A stretch of DNA of 64,000 bases from Paenibacillus flagellatus (GCF_003217775.1 NZ_QJVJ01000001.1:372001-436000); one strand, 5' to 3'. Numbered from the stretch's first letter, positions 1-10,449 are shown. Program-made: numbers and translations. Notes: generated by a model not told the origin, from the letters alone.

Positions 1-3
1 CGC

Positions 4-18
4 GAGACGATTTGTATC
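4..18. promoter_or_regulatory. Operator-like site at the left edge
   Basis: GAGACG-ATT-TGTATC has one perfect arm and one with four of six matches to the GATACA-N3-TGTATC family. It lies directly after the last eps gene seen here and may control the next gene outside the window. Confidence 0.3.
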
Positions 19-19
19 A

Positions 20-1282
20 TCAAAGGCGAAAATAAGCCGTTTCTGTGGAATTCTTTTTCGTTACCTGTAAAAGTTCCCGCTCATATTCGAATGCAAGTGA
101 TTTGCGTGAAAAATTATTTTTGACAAAATCATACCCCTTCTCCCCAAGTTGTTTCGCGTGAGCCCTGTCTTTGTAGAGTAGCAACAACTTTTGCCTAAAC
201 TCCATGGGCGATTCCGGGTCGAAGAAATAGCCGGAATGGCTCTTTTCGACCAACTCTCGCGCAACGCCATCAATTCCAATTAGAATAGGCTTTGCACATG
301 ACATATAGTCAAAAACTTTGTTCGGGTACACTGTTTTAAATGTATCGTTTTTTTGCAAAACTGCGGTGCAAACATCCGAAGCTCGGCAAAAGTCCGGCAT
401 TACTGATTTAGGTTGTGGTGCCACAAACAAAATGTTTCGAAGCCCTTTTTCCTGCGCAACCTTTTGCAGCATTTCTTTTTCCATACCGTCTCCGACAAGC
501 AAAAATATAACATCCTGCAAATCTTTACAAGCCTCGGCCGCATGAATCAGTGATATCAGATGGTTCGCCACACCATGTGCTCCAAAGTAAGAAACAACGA
601 ATTTGCCGTTTAATCCATACTTCTCGCGCACCCAATTGTCCGTTTCTCCAGGTTGAAACACATCTAAATCTGCGCCGTTCGGTACAAAGATAATCTTTTC
701 ATTCGGGACCCCTTTCTCCCGAACCAGCTTATCTTGAAAAGCGGGTGTAAGCACGTTGATTTTTTTGGCGAATCGATATGACCATTTCTCCACAATGTAT
801 GCAGCCCGTATAAGAAATTTATTTTTTAAAACTCCTGTATCAATAGCCGATTCTGGCCATAAATCTCGCACTTCGAACACCATCGGAACACGCTTGAACC
901 AACTGATTAGGATGCCCGTAATACCGACAAACAAAGGAGGAGAAGTTACAATTAAAACGTCATGCCTTGGAACTTTCAGCAAACATGCAACGAACGAGGA
1001 AACTGTGAATGACATATACGCCCATAATCTTCCGGCAAAGGAACTATTGTATGCTTCCGATACATAAGTCCGATATACTGTTGTTTGCTCCGACTTTTTT
1101 TGTTTGGAGATGAACTTGCCCTTGTACTGTCTTTGCTTTTTTCCTGTCGAATAGTTCACGTTCCCTGCCACAACTGTGATTTCGTGACCCTGCTCTTCCC
1201 AATACTTCACAAACTGGTTGAATCTCAGCCCACCGGGTTCCCCGTCATCCAAAAAATACTGATGCAACAGCAGAATTTTCAC
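20..1282 (-). CDS. GT4 family glycosyltransferase (WbuB-like), exopolysaccharide assembly
   Basis: A 420-residue cytoplasmic or membrane-peripheral glycosyltransferase that would add one sugar to the lipid-linked repeat unit of the exopolysaccharide. The N-terminus MKILLLHQYF followed by a GG-L-R-F segment is typical of the WbuB branch of GT-B enzymes. A hydrophobic stretch near residues 85-130 resembles the membrane-contact helices of this branch. The C-terminal donor-binding half contains a P-N-K-V-F-D-Y-M segment followed by KPILIG, where many relatives have E in place of D. The start is GTG behind GGAAAGGGG. It is the last complete gene of the eps operon in this window. The sugar specificity cannot be read from the sequence. 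Confidence 0.85.
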   Translation of the reverse strand: MKILLLHQYFLDDGEPGGLRFNQFVKYWEEQGHEITVVAGNVNYSTGKKQRQYKGKFISKQKKSEQTTVYRTYVSEAYNSSFAGRLWAYMSFTVSSFVACLLKVPRHDVLIVTSPPLFVGITGILISWFKRVPMVFEVRDLWPESAIDTGVLKNKFLIRAAYIVEKWSYRFAKKINVLTPAFQDKLVREKGVPNEKIIFVPNGADLDVFQPGETDNWVREKYGLNGKFVVSYFGAHGVANHLISLIHAAEACKDLQDVIFLLVGDGMEKEMLQKVAQEKGLRNILFVAPQPKSVMPDFCRASDVCTAVLQKNDTFKTVYPNKVFDYMSCAKPILIGIDGVARELVEKSHSGYFFDPESPMEFRQKLLLLYKDRAHAKQLGEKGYDFVKNNFSRKSLAFEYERELLQVTKKNSTETAYFRL

Positions 1283-1317
1283 CGTTTTCCCCTTTCCAAA
1301 CCGTTCGATCGGCCTGA

Positions 1318-2547
1318 TTAGCCTGCCAATCTGCTGCCTTGTTGAAAACTGTTGACGATCTTTTGCGCATTTTTGACGATATTAAAGTGTTCCGATACCC
1401 ACACGCGTCCAGCAGCCCCGACCAAACGCCGTTTGTTTCGCTCATTAATTAAAAGCTCAAGGCAATCAGCCAACTGGACCTCGTTCTTTTGATCTACTAG
1501 AAATCCGGTTCCATCTGCGATCAATTCGCCAATACCACCAGTATTCGTAGAGATAACAGGAATCCCATAACCCATTGCTTCCATCAGCGAAACAGGGATC
1601 CCCTCTCGCTCCATGTCATCGGTTATAATACTGGGTAACGCAACGATATCGACTTCTTGGTTTCGATACATCGATATAATTTCATTATGAGGCACCCTAC
1701 CCTTGAACAAGACTTTTCCCGCCAAGCCGTACTCCTTCACTTGCTGTTGCAAGCTTTCCTGCAAAGGGCCATCGCCCATAAGCAAACATTGAAAATCGTT
1801 TACTTTACGTTCATTCAAAATTTTGCAAGCTTCAATAAGATAACGATGTCCTTTCTTTTCTATTAAATTGGCCGGGCATGCGATGACAACCGGCTTCTCT
1901 ACCTGTAACTCTGAGGGAACCCATGTTTCTTCCGGCATCCAAACTCCCATGTAGATGATCTTAATTTTATCGTTGTATCCGTCTCCGATCAGTTCGATCA
2001 GTTCTCTCTTACCATCATCCGCGATACATCTCGTGAAACAGGCTGAAGCCACTTTCTGCTGTAGCATGTTATTTTCCGCGATATCCCAACGATGAAGTGT
2101 CATGCCCCAGGGAATACCCGATAATTTTGCAATCACGTATGCTAGAGTTGCAGGTGTTGAACCCCAATGCGCGTGTATAAAACCTATGTTTCGATTACCG
2201 CAAATACGGTAAATGAACACTCCTTTTGGAACAACAGACAAATTTTTAATCGCCATTTTTATAGTCCGCGAGTGTACAATAATATCTTTCAACACTTTCC
2301 AAACCGCCAAGTTCGTCAAGAGCGAAAACGCAAAGACAAAAAGGATGCCAGGACTGATTAACGGCAGGGGGATAGAATCATCAGTCAATTCTTTTGCCTT
2401 TTCGTTGAAAACATCCTTTTCAGGGCTTCTGGGTACAATTAATACCTCGTGTCCGAGCTCTTTCAAAGCCCGGATTTCTTCTATAATGAATGTTTCCCCT
2501 TTACCCCAAGGAGTGCTCGCAGTAATGTACATCACTTTCTTATTCAA
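1318..2547 (-). CDS. GT4 family glycosyltransferase (WcaL/EpsD-like)
   Basis: A 409-residue GT-B glycosyltransferase of the eps operon. The N-terminal half opens with MYITASTPWGKGE, the nucleotide-sugar side has the classic E-x7-E signature in EGIPVSLMEAMGYG (about residues 305-320), and GTGFLVD follows. These features point to a retaining GT4 enzyme acting on a lipid-linked oligosaccharide at the inner face of the membrane. The likely start is TTG behind AAGGGGG. It follows the UDP-sugar dehydrogenase gene by 18 bp, so co-transcription is expected. Donor and acceptor are unknown. Confidence 0.85.
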   Translation of the reverse strand: MNKKVMYITASTPWGKGETFIIEEIRALKELGHEVLIVPRSPEKDVFNEKAKELTDDSIPLPLISPGILFVFAFSLLTNLAVWKVLKDIIVHSRTIKMAIKNLSVVPKGVFIYRICGNRNIGFIHAHWGSTPATLAYVIAKLSGIPWGMTLHRWDIAENNMLQQKVASACFTRCIADDGKRELIELIGDGYNDKIKIIYMGVWMPEETWVPSELQVEKPVVIACPANLIEKKGHRYLIEACKILNERKVNDFQCLLMGDGPLQESLQQQVKEYGLAGKVLFKGRVPHNEIISMYRNQEVDIVALPSIITDDMEREGIPVSLMEAMGYGIPVISTNTGGIGELIADGTGFLVDQKNEVQLADCLELLINERNKRRLVGAAGRVWVSEHFNIVKNAQKIVNSFQQGSRLAG

Positions 2548-2565
2548 ACCGTTTCCCCCTTGCGA

Positions 2566-3846
2566 TTACAATTTACAGTGCGTAATCGTTTCCGGGCACG
2601 CCGCTACTTCCAACGCACTCTTCACGTCAAATACAATTCCTTTTCTGTCCTTCATTAATGAACCGATTTGGTCCCAGCCCATCCGCGTAAAAATCTCATG
2701 AGGGACCGCAAGTAAAACGGCATCGGATTTTTCCAGCATCTGGAATTGCATTAAAGAAAGTCCGTACTCGTGCTGAACTTCCTCTTCATCGGCCAGTGGA
2801 TCGCACAACTGGATTTGCAAGCCGAATTCCCGAAGTTCCTTTACAATATCGACAACTTTGGAGTTTCGAATATCCGGTACATTTTCTTTAAAAGTAACGC
2901 CCAGAATCGTAATGATCGAACCTTGAATCGGTATACCCGATAAAATCATCTGTTTGATAAGGGAAGTGGCAATGAACGAGCCCATCGAATCGTTAATACG
3001 TCTTCCTGCCAGTATTACCTGAGGGTGGTACCCCACACTCTCGGCTTTGTAGGTTAAATAATAGGGATCGACTCCAATGCAGTGTCCTCCTACCAGCCCA
3101 GGAGTAAAAGGCAGGAAATTCCACTTCGTCTCTGCTGCCTTAAGTACCTCAGACGTTTCAATATTCAATCGATCGAAAATAATGGCCAATTCGTTCATAA
3201 GTGCAATGTTTAAATCTCTTTGCGTATTTTCGATTACCTTGGCCGCTTCTGCCACTTTAATGGACGGGGCGCGATAAACGCCCGCCTCGACAACGGAGCG
3301 GTAAACATCAGCGATTACTTGAAGTGTAGCTTCATCTTGTCCTGATACTACTTTCACTATTTTCTTGAACGTATGATTGCGGTCTCCAGGGTTGATTCTT
3401 TCGGGGGAATAGCCTACGAAGAAATCAATTCCCGCTTTTAATCCGGAGGCTTTCTCCAGTGCGGGAATACACACTTCCTCTGTTGTTCCCGGGTAAACGG
3501 TAGATTCATATACGATGATCGTACCGGGACGAAGATGGCGACCGACTGTTTCGGAAGCTTTGATCAAAGGGTTTAAGTCCGGTTTTTTTGCTTCATCAAT
3601 AGGCGTCGGAACGGCGATAACGATAAAATCACATTTCGATAAATATTGCGGGTCGTTCGTATATTCTATTGCAGCGCCTTTCAACTCTTCGACGCTAACT
3701 TCCCCCGTATAATCATTTCCCTGCTTCAGGGTATTGATACGCTGCGGATTAATGTCGAATCCTACTATCGGTTGAAGTTCTCCAAACGCAACTGCAACCG
3801 GGAGCCCGACATACCCAAGGCCGACTACTCCAATCTTTCTTTTCAT
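2566..3846 (-). CDS. UDP-N-acetylhexosamine (or UDP-hexose) 6-dehydrogenase, TviB/WbpO-like
   Basis: A 426-residue nucleotide-sugar dehydrogenase. It should oxidise the C6 hydroxyl of a UDP-sugar to a carboxylate with two NAD+, giving a uronic acid donor for the polysaccharide. The NAD-binding GLGYVGLP is at residues 8-15, and AVPTPID and [12 protein letters not shown] follow. The catalytic cysteine is in [12 protein letters not shown] near residue 265, and the C-terminal UDP-binding domain carries [16 protein letters not shown]. These motifs match the TviB/WbpO/WecC group better than plain UDP-glucose dehydrogenase, but the substrate is inference. The start overlaps the end of the epimerase gene by 4 bp, which suggests translational coupling. 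Confidence 0.85.
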   Translation of the reverse strand: MKRKIGVVGLGYVGLPVAVAFGELQPIVGFDINPQRINTLKQGNDYTGEVSVEELKGAAIEYTNDPQYLSKCDFIVIAVPTPIDEAKKPDLNPLIKASETVGRHLRPGTIIVYESTVYPGTTEEVCIPALEKASGLKAGIDFFVGYSPERINPGDRNHTFKKIVKVVSGQDEATLQVIADVYRSVVEAGVYRAPSIKVAEAAKVIENTQRDLNIALMNELAIIFDRLNIETSEVLKAAETKWNFLPFTPGLVGGHCIGVDPYYLTYKAESVGYHPQVILAGRRINDSMGSFIATSLIKQMILSGIPIQGSIITILGVTFKENVPDIRNSKVVDIVKELREFGLQIQLCDPLADEEEVQHEYGLSLMQFQMLEKSDAVLLAVPHEIFTRMGWDQIGSLMKDRKGIVFDVKSALEVAACPETITHCKL

Positions 3847-4862
3847 TTGCTAGTCACCCCGTAATATTGTGTGTACCATTCGGTAAATTTGCCGATCCCT
3901 TCACGAATAGAGGTTTTCGGTTTAAACCCGACATCTCTGATCAAATCGCCGACATCAGCAAAAGTTTCCGGGACATCCCCGGCCTGTAGTGGCAAAAACT
4001 CCATTTGTGCTTTTCGCCCTAACTTCTCTTCCAGCACTGCGATAAACTCCATCAACTCCACCGGTTGATTGTTGCCAATATTATAGAGTCGATACGGCGC
4101 ATAACTTGTTCCAGGATCCGGGCTATCGCTAGACCATAGCGGATTAGGTTCGGGCTTCCTTTTTACAAGTCTTGAAATTCCCTCTACGATATCGTCGATG
4201 TAAGTAAAGTCCCTCCGCATTTTCCCGTTGTTAAATACTTGTATTGGTTCTCCACTCAATATCGATTTCGTAAATAAAAACAATGCCATATCGGGTCTGC
4301 CCCAGGGGCCATAAACGGTAAAAAAGCGAAGCCCCGTAACTGGCAGGCCGAACAAATGGCTGTAGGTATGCGCCATCAACTCATTCGATTTTTTCGTTGC
4401 CGCGTACAGACTTATAGGGTGATCAACGTTATGATGAACCGAGAACGGCATTTTTGAATTCGCTCCGTAAACCGAACTGGAAGAAGCGTAAATCAGGTGG
4501 CCACTTTTAAAATGCCTACACGCTTCCAGCACATTGATGAAACCCGTCACATTGGAATCTATGTATGCATAAGGATTTACCAAACTGTAACGAACTCCGG
4601 CTTGCGCCGCCAAATTAACTATTGTATCAGGACGATTCTCATCGAATAGTCTCATGATCCCTTCTTTATTCTCAAGATCCTCTTTTACAAATGAAAAATT
4701 GGGCTCGGCAAGTAATTGCCCGAGACGTGCTTCTTTTAAATTAACGTCATAGTAATCGTTTATATTATCAATCCCGACAACACGATAACCATCTTGAAGA
4801 AGCCGCTTCGACAGGTGAAAACCAATGAAGCCTGCCGCACCGGTAACCAGTATAGTAGTCAT
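3843..4862 (-). CDS. NAD-dependent nucleotide-sugar epimerase, UDP-glucuronate 4-epimerase-like
   Basis: A short-chain dehydrogenase-fold epimerase of about 339 residues. [17 protein letters not shown] is the N-terminal NAD-binding loop, and SLYAATKK provides the Tyr-x3-Lys catalytic pair near residue 155. [15 protein letters not shown] and the [13 protein letters not shown] segment are characteristic of UDP-glucuronate/galacturonate 4-epimerases of Gram-positive and plant type. It probably interconverts the C4 epimers of a UDP-hexuronic acid made by the neighbouring dehydrogenase. The start chosen is the ATG at 4862, eight bases after GAGG. A GTG at 4871 is an alternative. The gene sits between asnB and the dehydrogenase in the eps operon. 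Confidence 0.85.
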   Translation of the reverse strand: MTTILVTGAAGFIGFHLSKRLLQDGYRVVGIDNINDYYDVNLKEARLGQLLAEPNFSFVKEDLENKEGIMRLFDENRPDTIVNLAAQAGVRYSLVNPYAYIDSNVTGFINVLEACRHFKSGHLIYASSSSVYGANSKMPFSVHHNVDHPISLYAATKKSNELMAHTYSHLFGLPVTGLRFFTVYGPWGRPDMALFLFTKSILSGEPIQVFNNGKMRRDFTYIDDIVEGISRLVKRKPEPNPLWSSDSPDPGTSYAPYRLYNIGNNQPVELMEFIAVLEEKLGRKAQMEFLPLQAGDVPETFADVGDLIRDVGFKPKTSIREGIGKFTEWYTQYYGVTSK

Positions 4863-4886
4863 GTACTCCACCTCATTTTTTTGAAT

Positions 4887-6848
4887 TTATCCACCTTGTT
4901 GTTCCAACCAAGCTTGGAACATCAGAATATCCCATAGATATCCATGCCAGTTTCTCTTGCCCGACTGATGCTCGGCCCATTTTTCTCGGATCGGTGCTAC
5001 GTGCAGATACCCTTGTTTTTCCATACGCTTTTCGTCAAGCAAATGTTCGGCCCACTCTTTTAACGGCCCTCGCAGCCAAGAATCGATCGGCACGGCAAAT
5101 CCTCTTTTCGGGCGATCAATTAGGCTACGTGGTACATAGCGGTAAAGGACTTGACGAAGAAGCCATTTTCCTTGTCCTTCCCGTATTTTCATGGACAATG
5201 GAAGGCGCCAAGCGAACTCTACAACTCGATGATCCAGCATAGGTATACGCGACTCAAGACTAACACCCATACCAGCCCGATCGACTTTCACCAAAATATC
5301 ATCCGGCAAGTAGCTTATACTATCGAAGTACATCATTCTCTCGTAATAATCCGAGATTTGTTCCGGGATTTTGGAGTCAAAAATCGTTACCGGCTCCGTG
5401 CCCCCAATAACCACTGTTCCGGGATTTTGCCAATGAGAAACGGCCCTTCGGTAAAATCGTGTTGAGTCTCTAATTGCCAACATGTCTGCCAACGTGTACA
5501 GCTTATCGCCAAACGTGGTAATCTTCTCTCGCTTCTTCGAAATAGGAGATAGCCAACGGAGAGGGATATCCCACGATTTCCGCGGTATTGCCCGGATAAC
5601 GGAGGACAATCCTCTTCGCCCTACGGAAGGTACTGTGTTCAGCCTGTTCCACAAGTGGGCCGTTTTCATGTAACGCCCGTAGCCGCCGAATAATTCGTCC
5701 CCGCCATCACCCGACAAGGAGACCGTAACATGCCGCTTTGCAAGCTGAGCTACCAAATAAGTAGGAATTTGCGAAGAATCCGAGAACGGTTCGTCATAGA
5801 GTAGCGGCAGTAGTGGGATAACCTCCATTGCCTGGCGCGGGGTTACATACATCTCGGTATGATCCGTTCCCAAATGCCGTGCTACAGCCATGGCGTGTTC
5901 TGCTTCGTTGAATCCTTCTTCGTAAAAACCTATTGTAAACGTTTTGACCGGCCGTCCACTCTGCGCCTGCATTAGCGCCACAACAGTGGAAGAGTCAACC
6001 CCACCCGACAAGAAAGCACCTAACGGAACGTCAGCTACCATTTGTTGGCGAATCGCGCCACCTAGTAAATTTTCTAAGTGGTTAATTGCTTCTTCATCGG
6101 TTCCGGTAAATATTGCCCTTTTCCCCATGTCGGCTGCCTGTTCCATCGTCCAATACTGGGTTATCCGATAGTTATGGTTTTTAATATCCAGGCAGAGCAT
6201 GTGCCCCGGCGGCAGTTTATATATCGATTCGTATATCGAATAGGGAGCAGGAATGTAATTATGTCTTAAATATAGGGCAAGCGCGTTTCGGTTTATTTGG
6301 CATGAAAATCCCGTATAGGCCTTTAAAGCCTTCAATTCGGAGCCGAATATGAACGCACCTTGTACGGATCCATAATAGAGCGGTTTCTCCCCCATCCTGT
6401 CACGGATCAGATAAAGCTTACGCTCAAGGCGATCATACAAGGCGAATGAAAACATTCCCACAAACCGTTCAACGGCTGCTTGTAGCCCCCACTGCTCTAT
6501 ACAGGCGAGCATGATTTCCGTATCCGATCTGCCCCGAAATTTGACTACGATCTGACTGTTCAGGCTTTCTAGCTCCTGGCGTAAATCATTGAAATTATAA
6601 ATTTCCCCATTAAACACGATGACATAGCGGCCACTTTGAGACATCATGGGCTGATGGCCTTCCTCAGTGAGATCAACGATTGAAAGCCTTCTATGGCCCA
6701 GTACCAACCCAACTTCGGGATCCGTCCATGCTCCTGAAGAATCGGGACCGCGATGCACGATTCGGTCCGACATCCTCTCTATCTCTACAAGGAGATGTTC
6801 GTGGGATATACCACAATTCTTTTGGACAAATCCGACAATTCCACACAT
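4887..6848 (-). CDS. asnB: Glutamine-hydrolysing asparagine synthase family amidotransferase
   Basis: A 653-residue AsnB-family protein. The N-terminus MCGIVGF places the nucleophilic Cys2 of a class II glutamine amidotransferase domain (about residues 2-220). The synthetase domain has the PP-loop FLSGGVDSS near residue 270 and LSGDGGDELFGGYGRY near residue 370. The family transfers glutamine-derived ammonia to an adenylated carboxylate. Inside polysaccharide clusters such enzymes commonly amidate a sugar carboxylate rather than free aspartate. The neighbouring UDP-sugar dehydrogenase and epimerase make that role plausible, but it is inference. ATG is preceded by GGAGGAG. A housekeeping asparagine synthetase function cannot be excluded. 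Confidence 0.88.
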   Translation of the reverse strand: MCGIVGFVQKNCGISHEHLLVEIERMSDRIVHRGPDSSGAWTDPEVGLVLGHRRLSIVDLTEEGHQPMMSQSGRYVIVFNGEIYNFNDLRQELESLNSQIVVKFRGRSDTEIMLACIEQWGLQAAVERFVGMFSFALYDRLERKLYLIRDRMGEKPLYYGSVQGAFIFGSELKALKAYTGFSCQINRNALALYLRHNYIPAPYSIYESIYKLPPGHMLCLDIKNHNYRITQYWTMEQAADMGKRAIFTGTDEEAINHLENLLGGAIRQQMVADVPLGAFLSGGVDSSTVVALMQAQSGRPVKTFTIGFYEEGFNEAEHAMAVARHLGTDHTEMYVTPRQAMEVIPLLPLLYDEPFSDSSQIPTYLVAQLAKRHVTVSLSGDGGDELFGGYGRYMKTAHLWNRLNTVPSVGRRGLSSVIRAIPRKSWDIPLRWLSPISKKREKITTFGDKLYTLADMLAIRDSTRFYRRAVSHWQNPGTVVIGGTEPVTIFDSKIPEQISDYYERMMYFDSISYLPDDILVKVDRAGMGVSLESRIPMLDHRVVEFAWRLPLSMKIREGQGKWLLRQVLYRYVPRSLIDRPKRGFAVPIDSWLRGPLKEWAEHLLDEKRMEKQGYLHVAPIREKWAEHQSGKRNWHGYLWDILMFQAWLEQQGG

Positions 6849-6874
6849 CCTGCCTGCATCTCCTCCCTTCGGTC

Positions 6875-7942
6875 TTACATGACCGAGGAATATTGTTGGA
6901 CAATCTTTTTAACTTCGAAATGATCCTTCAATTTCTGCAAGGAGCCAGGGTCTGGTTTAGAAAACCAGTCTGCTCTCCATTCCAACCGTTCTACGATGCG
7001 GCCTGCCATCCCCGTTATCTCCATAATTTCTTTCGTTCCCCCAGGGTGATTAACGACCAGTACGGGGCACTCGACAGCGATCGCTTCCAACAGCACGTTT
7101 GGCAGCCCCTCGTAGTAGGAAGGCAAAACGAATAAGTCTGCGTGTTTAAGCCAGCGATACGGATTGTTCTCGAAACCTTTAAAAACAACCCGTTCCCCAA
7201 CTCCAAGCGATTCACTCAAGCTTCGAAGTTCCTGCTCTAATGGACCTACTCCCAAAATCCAGAGCATTGCGTCCGGCTTTACTTTCAATAACTCGGGCAA
7301 AGACTGAATCAATCGATGAAACCCTTTCTCCGGGTTCAACCTGCCAATGGCCAAAACATTCGTTCCAATCTTTCCATTGGTTTGGTAGGGGTTATCCGAA
7401 GAATCGGCTTGAAGATGGATCGTATCGAAATCAATTGGATTGTATATTTGCCTCATTTTTTCTTGCGGGATCAAAAAGTGATGTCCTAAGTCCTCCAACA
7501 TATATCGGGATTGACAAATTATTAAATCCGCTTTTTTATACAATGTCTTATATAAAAAAGGCCATGCGAATGAATATTTACTTCGTTTGATACTTTCAGA
7601 AACGATGCTCCCTTCTCGAACGACTAACTTTGCACGAGAAAGGAAAGGTCGCAGCATAACCAAAGCGATATTCAAATAGCCGAGGGTTGAAAAAATAGTA
7701 TCGGGCCGTAACCTTCTCACTAATTTCAAGAACGGAATAATCATTTGCCTGACCCTCTTGACCCCAAGATCATATATTTGAACATTGTCAGGTACCTGTG
7801 ACTTGTATGAGCCTTCGAAATGGACTACCGCTAAACTGATCTCGTACTTCGAATTATCAAAGTACTTTGACAGCATCAGCAAAACGCGCTGGGCCCCTCC
7901 CCCTTCCAACGAGGGCAGAACGAACAGTATTTTTTTGCGCAT
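6875..7942 (-). CDS. GT4 family glycosyltransferase
   Basis: A 355-residue GT-B glycosyltransferase. The acceptor half starts MRKKILFVLPSLEGGGAQRV, a common opening for GT4 enzymes of capsule and O-antigen loci. The donor half contains LAIGRLNPEKGFHRLI and the E-x7-E signature in YYEGLPNVLLEAIA (about residues 285-298). The open frame extends 20 codons further upstream, but the ATG at 7942 is preferred because AAGGAG lies before it and it begins 5 bp after the polymerase stop. It probably builds the repeat unit on the lipid carrier. Substrates are unknown. Confidence 0.83.
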   Translation of the reverse strand: MRKKILFVLPSLEGGGAQRVLLMLSKYFDNSKYEISLAVVHFEGSYKSQVPDNVQIYDLGVKRVRQMIIPFLKLVRRLRPDTIFSTLGYLNIALVMLRPFLSRAKLVVREGSIVSESIKRSKYSFAWPFLYKTLYKKADLIICQSRYMLEDLGHHFLIPQEKMRQIYNPIDFDTIHLQADSSDNPYQTNGKIGTNVLAIGRLNPEKGFHRLIQSLPELLKVKPDAMLWILGVGPLEQELRSLSESLGVGERVVFKGFENNPYRWLKHADLFVLPSYYEGLPNVLLEAIAVECPVLVVNHPGGTKEIMEITGMAGRIVERLEWRADWFSKPDPGSLQKLKDHFEVKKIVQQYSSVM

Positions 7943-7946
7943 ATGC

Positions 7947-9248
7947 TTATGCACACTCCTTCTTGCTGTAACCAGAACCTGCTCCGCTTTGCGATTCCGC
8001 ATAGGCCATCACGAATAAGAAAACAAGCGCAATCAGAAAAGGACGAAATAGCAGCATATCATCGTTAAAAAAGCCTTCGATGGCAGTGATGAGCAGGAAA
8101 GTCATCCCTCGGTAATCCTGCCGTTGCATGAAAAATCTAAACATTCTTAGGAGGCCAAGCGTATAAACGGCCACTCCAATAACTCCATAATCAACCCACT
8201 GCTGTAGATAAATGTTGTGAGGGCCCGCGGGACGTGAATCCGAAAACCCGGTCCCATATCCAAGTATTGGAGATTCACTTATAAGCCGCCAATACTCTAC
8301 AACCAGATCAACCCTGCTGTCTTGCATAACCGCATCGTTGTCGCCGCGAACTAAAGAGAGGACATCCTGCAACCTTGTGCTATCATCTTGGTTAAAGGCA
8401 GAGACACCATTTAAAACCGATTGCCCGATAGAGAGCCCCAAAAATACAATCAAGGAAATAACTAGGAATCTCAAGGCGTTTGTCGGTTTCGTCCACGGTT
8501 TTTGGCAATATATGATTCTCGCCAAATAGATGGTCATTGATAAAACGAATAATATAAGACCACCCCGAGAATAGGTAACGAAAACTCCTAATCCTGCAGC
8601 ACAACATAACGAAACATCAAACAGTTTCATACGCGACCAGTTTAAGCTCAATAACAACAACATAATGAGAGTAAACGCCCCGGTATTCGGATTAACGGCA
8701 AAACCTGCGGCCCTTCCCTCATTCTTTGTAAAACTGCCTTGCATGACATCAATCATGACGGTAGCAAAATAAATCAGAAATGCGGCAATGAATATAAACC
8801 GGACAATAGGAAGCAGGCTGCGAATCCGAGCAAACGCTAAAAAGAAAAGACATAAGAAGGCGTATAGTGCATGATAGACCCCGTTGTTTAAAAGCTCTAC
8901 AGATACACCAGGGTGCAAGCAATATAGAAGGCCGATTACTGCAAACGAGTAGTAAAAAATAATAGGCTCTTTACAAAACGTAAATAGTCGAATCAATTCC
9001 TTCCCGCGATCACGAACGATATCCTTGCACAGGACATAAAAAATAACCAAAGCTGGAAGAGCCATGGCTAAATAAATCGGTGCAAGGGGCAGCATATTTC
9101 GATTGGACATATAAAAATCGGTTGAAGTTAAGAAGAACGCACAGGTGATAAAAGCATATGGTATTACAAACATGTTCACAAGATGTGTTCCCCACGTCGG
9201 GGATCCATTCAGTACAAGAGAGGCATAAGGTCGATTAGCCGGATTCAT
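7947..9248 (-). CDS. O-antigen polymerase/ligase family membrane protein (Wzy-like)
   Basis: A 433-residue polytopic membrane protein with roughly ten to twelve hydrophobic segments. A larger extracytoplasmic loop near residues 280-335 contains a Q-D-S-R segment, followed by GYGTGFSD and a P-H-N-I-Y-L motif, the arrangement seen in the O-antigen ligase/polymerase (Wzy_C) family. In a Wzx/Wzy pathway it would polymerise flipped repeat units on the outer face of the membrane. The ATG at 9248 is preferred over one seven codons upstream because AGGGGG sits six bases before it. It overlaps the preceding glycosyltransferase gene by 14 bp. Confidence 0.8.
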   Translation of the reverse strand: MNPANRPYASLVLNGSPTWGTHLVNMFVIPYAFITCAFFLTSTDFYMSNRNMLPLAPIYLAMALPALVIFYVLCKDIVRDRGKELIRLFTFCKEPIIFYYSFAVIGLLYCLHPGVSVELLNNGVYHALYAFLCLFFLAFARIRSLLPIVRFIFIAAFLIYFATVMIDVMQGSFTKNEGRAAGFAVNPNTGAFTLIMLLLLSLNWSRMKLFDVSLCCAAGLGVFVTYSRGGLILFVLSMTIYLARIIYCQKPWTKPTNALRFLVISLIVFLGLSIGQSVLNGVSAFNQDDSTRLQDVLSLVRGDNDAVMQDSRVDLVVEYWRLISESPILGYGTGFSDSRPAGPHNIYLQQWVDYGVIGVAVYTLGLLRMFRFFMQRQDYRGMTFLLITAIEGFFNDDMLLFRPFLIALVFLFVMAYAESQSGAGSGYSKKECA

Positions 9249-10449
9249 ATTGGGCCCCCTTACCGGCATAACTCGCGATCCGCCCTTTATCCATCAACTC
9301 CAAGTAAAGCGATCTGTATGAATCAGCCATTGCTTGCAGGCCAAATAACGATTCAGCCCTCGTCCTCCCTCTCCATCCCATTGTTTGCCGCAGCCCGACA
9401 TCTTCAATTAACCGGGACATTGCTTTCGCCAATGCAATGGAATTTTTCGGAGGCACCACAAATCCGTTGTATCCATCAATAACAGCCTCGGCATTTCCTC
9501 CGACATTCGTTACAACCATCGGTAAGGATACCGCCATGCCCTCTAGAATTGCATTCGAGAACCCTTCCTCATAGGAACTCAAAACTTGTATATCGGAAGT
9601 GTTTAAGATCTCTTCTACATTGTTGCATCCCCCCAAAAATTGGACATTGTTCGAAATCTTAAGTTCACGAGCTAAATCGGTTAAACTGTCAAGCATTCCC
9701 CTGTCCCGTCCTATAAGAAGAAATGTAAGCTTCGGATTCGATTTTAATAATTCCGCTGCCGCTTCCAGAAACTCCACATGCCCTTTGCATAATGCCAAAT
9801 TTGCCACATTCGTAATGACAAGATGATCAGCAGGTATTTTAAGCTCACGCTTCCATACTTCTCGCATTCCGGGGCTAGTAGAAAATTTATTAAGATCCAC
9901 TCCGTTATATACGAGCGCCAGCTTATCACGTACATATTTCTCTCGTCGAACCGTATCATTTAAAACTTCTTGAGAGTTTACGGTAATGACATCAGTGAGC
10001 AAATTAATCGCATTCTCAATTCTCTGCATCATTGGACGGCCGTTTTTGAACAATCCCAAGCTCCGCCTGCTAGTAATCGTAAACCTGATCCCGGCTAGCT
10101 TGGCCGCTATGGTACCAAATGTATTCGGCCAAAAAAGATAAGAATGGACGATTTGGGGCCGATCCTTTCTCAAGCTTTTTCTTAAATCCAAGATCAAGCG
10201 GATAACCTTCTTTATTTTTACGCCAATGCTGTCGGTAGGATCTGTCTTATAGCCGAAAGGTTTTACCTGTATGCTCATGGCTTCTACTTGTTCGGCCAAT
10301 ACTCCCTTGTCGTTCATACAATAAACGATAGGGTGAAATTCAGATCGATCTAGAGATTTCATTAATTCGATTAAATGCCTTTCCGCCCCTCCGGGGATGA
10401 GTGTACCGATGATATAGACAATTTTAAGCTTCTCTCCTGAGCCGTTCAC
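9235..10449 (-). CDS. GT4 family glycosyltransferase (EpsF-like)
   Basis: A 404-residue GT-B glycosyltransferase. The acceptor side has YIIGTLIPGGAERHLIEL, and the donor side has the E-x7-E signature in EEGFSNAILEGMA near residue 290 followed by NGFVVPPKN. These features are shared with EpsF-type enzymes of Bacillales exopolysaccharide operons. The start is GTG behind AGGAGGG, inside the 3' end of the flippase gene (26-bp overlap). It would act at the cytoplasmic face before flipping. Which sugar it transfers cannot be stated. Confidence 0.83.
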   Translation of the reverse strand: MNGSGEKLKIVYIIGTLIPGGAERHLIELMKSLDRSEFHPIVYCMNDKGVLAEQVEAMSIQVKPFGYKTDPTDSIGVKIKKVIRLILDLRKSLRKDRPQIVHSYLFWPNTFGTIAAKLAGIRFTITSRRSLGLFKNGRPMMQRIENAINLLTDVITVNSQEVLNDTVRREKYVRDKLALVYNGVDLNKFSTSPGMREVWKRELKIPADHLVITNVANLALCKGHVEFLEAAAELLKSNPKLTFLLIGRDRGMLDSLTDLARELKISNNVQFLGGCNNVEEILNTSDIQVLSSYEEGFSNAILEGMAVSLPMVVTNVGGNAEAVIDGYNGFVVPPKNSIALAKAMSRLIEDVGLRQTMGWRGRTRAESLFGLQAMADSYRSLYLELMDKGRIASYAGKGAQYESG

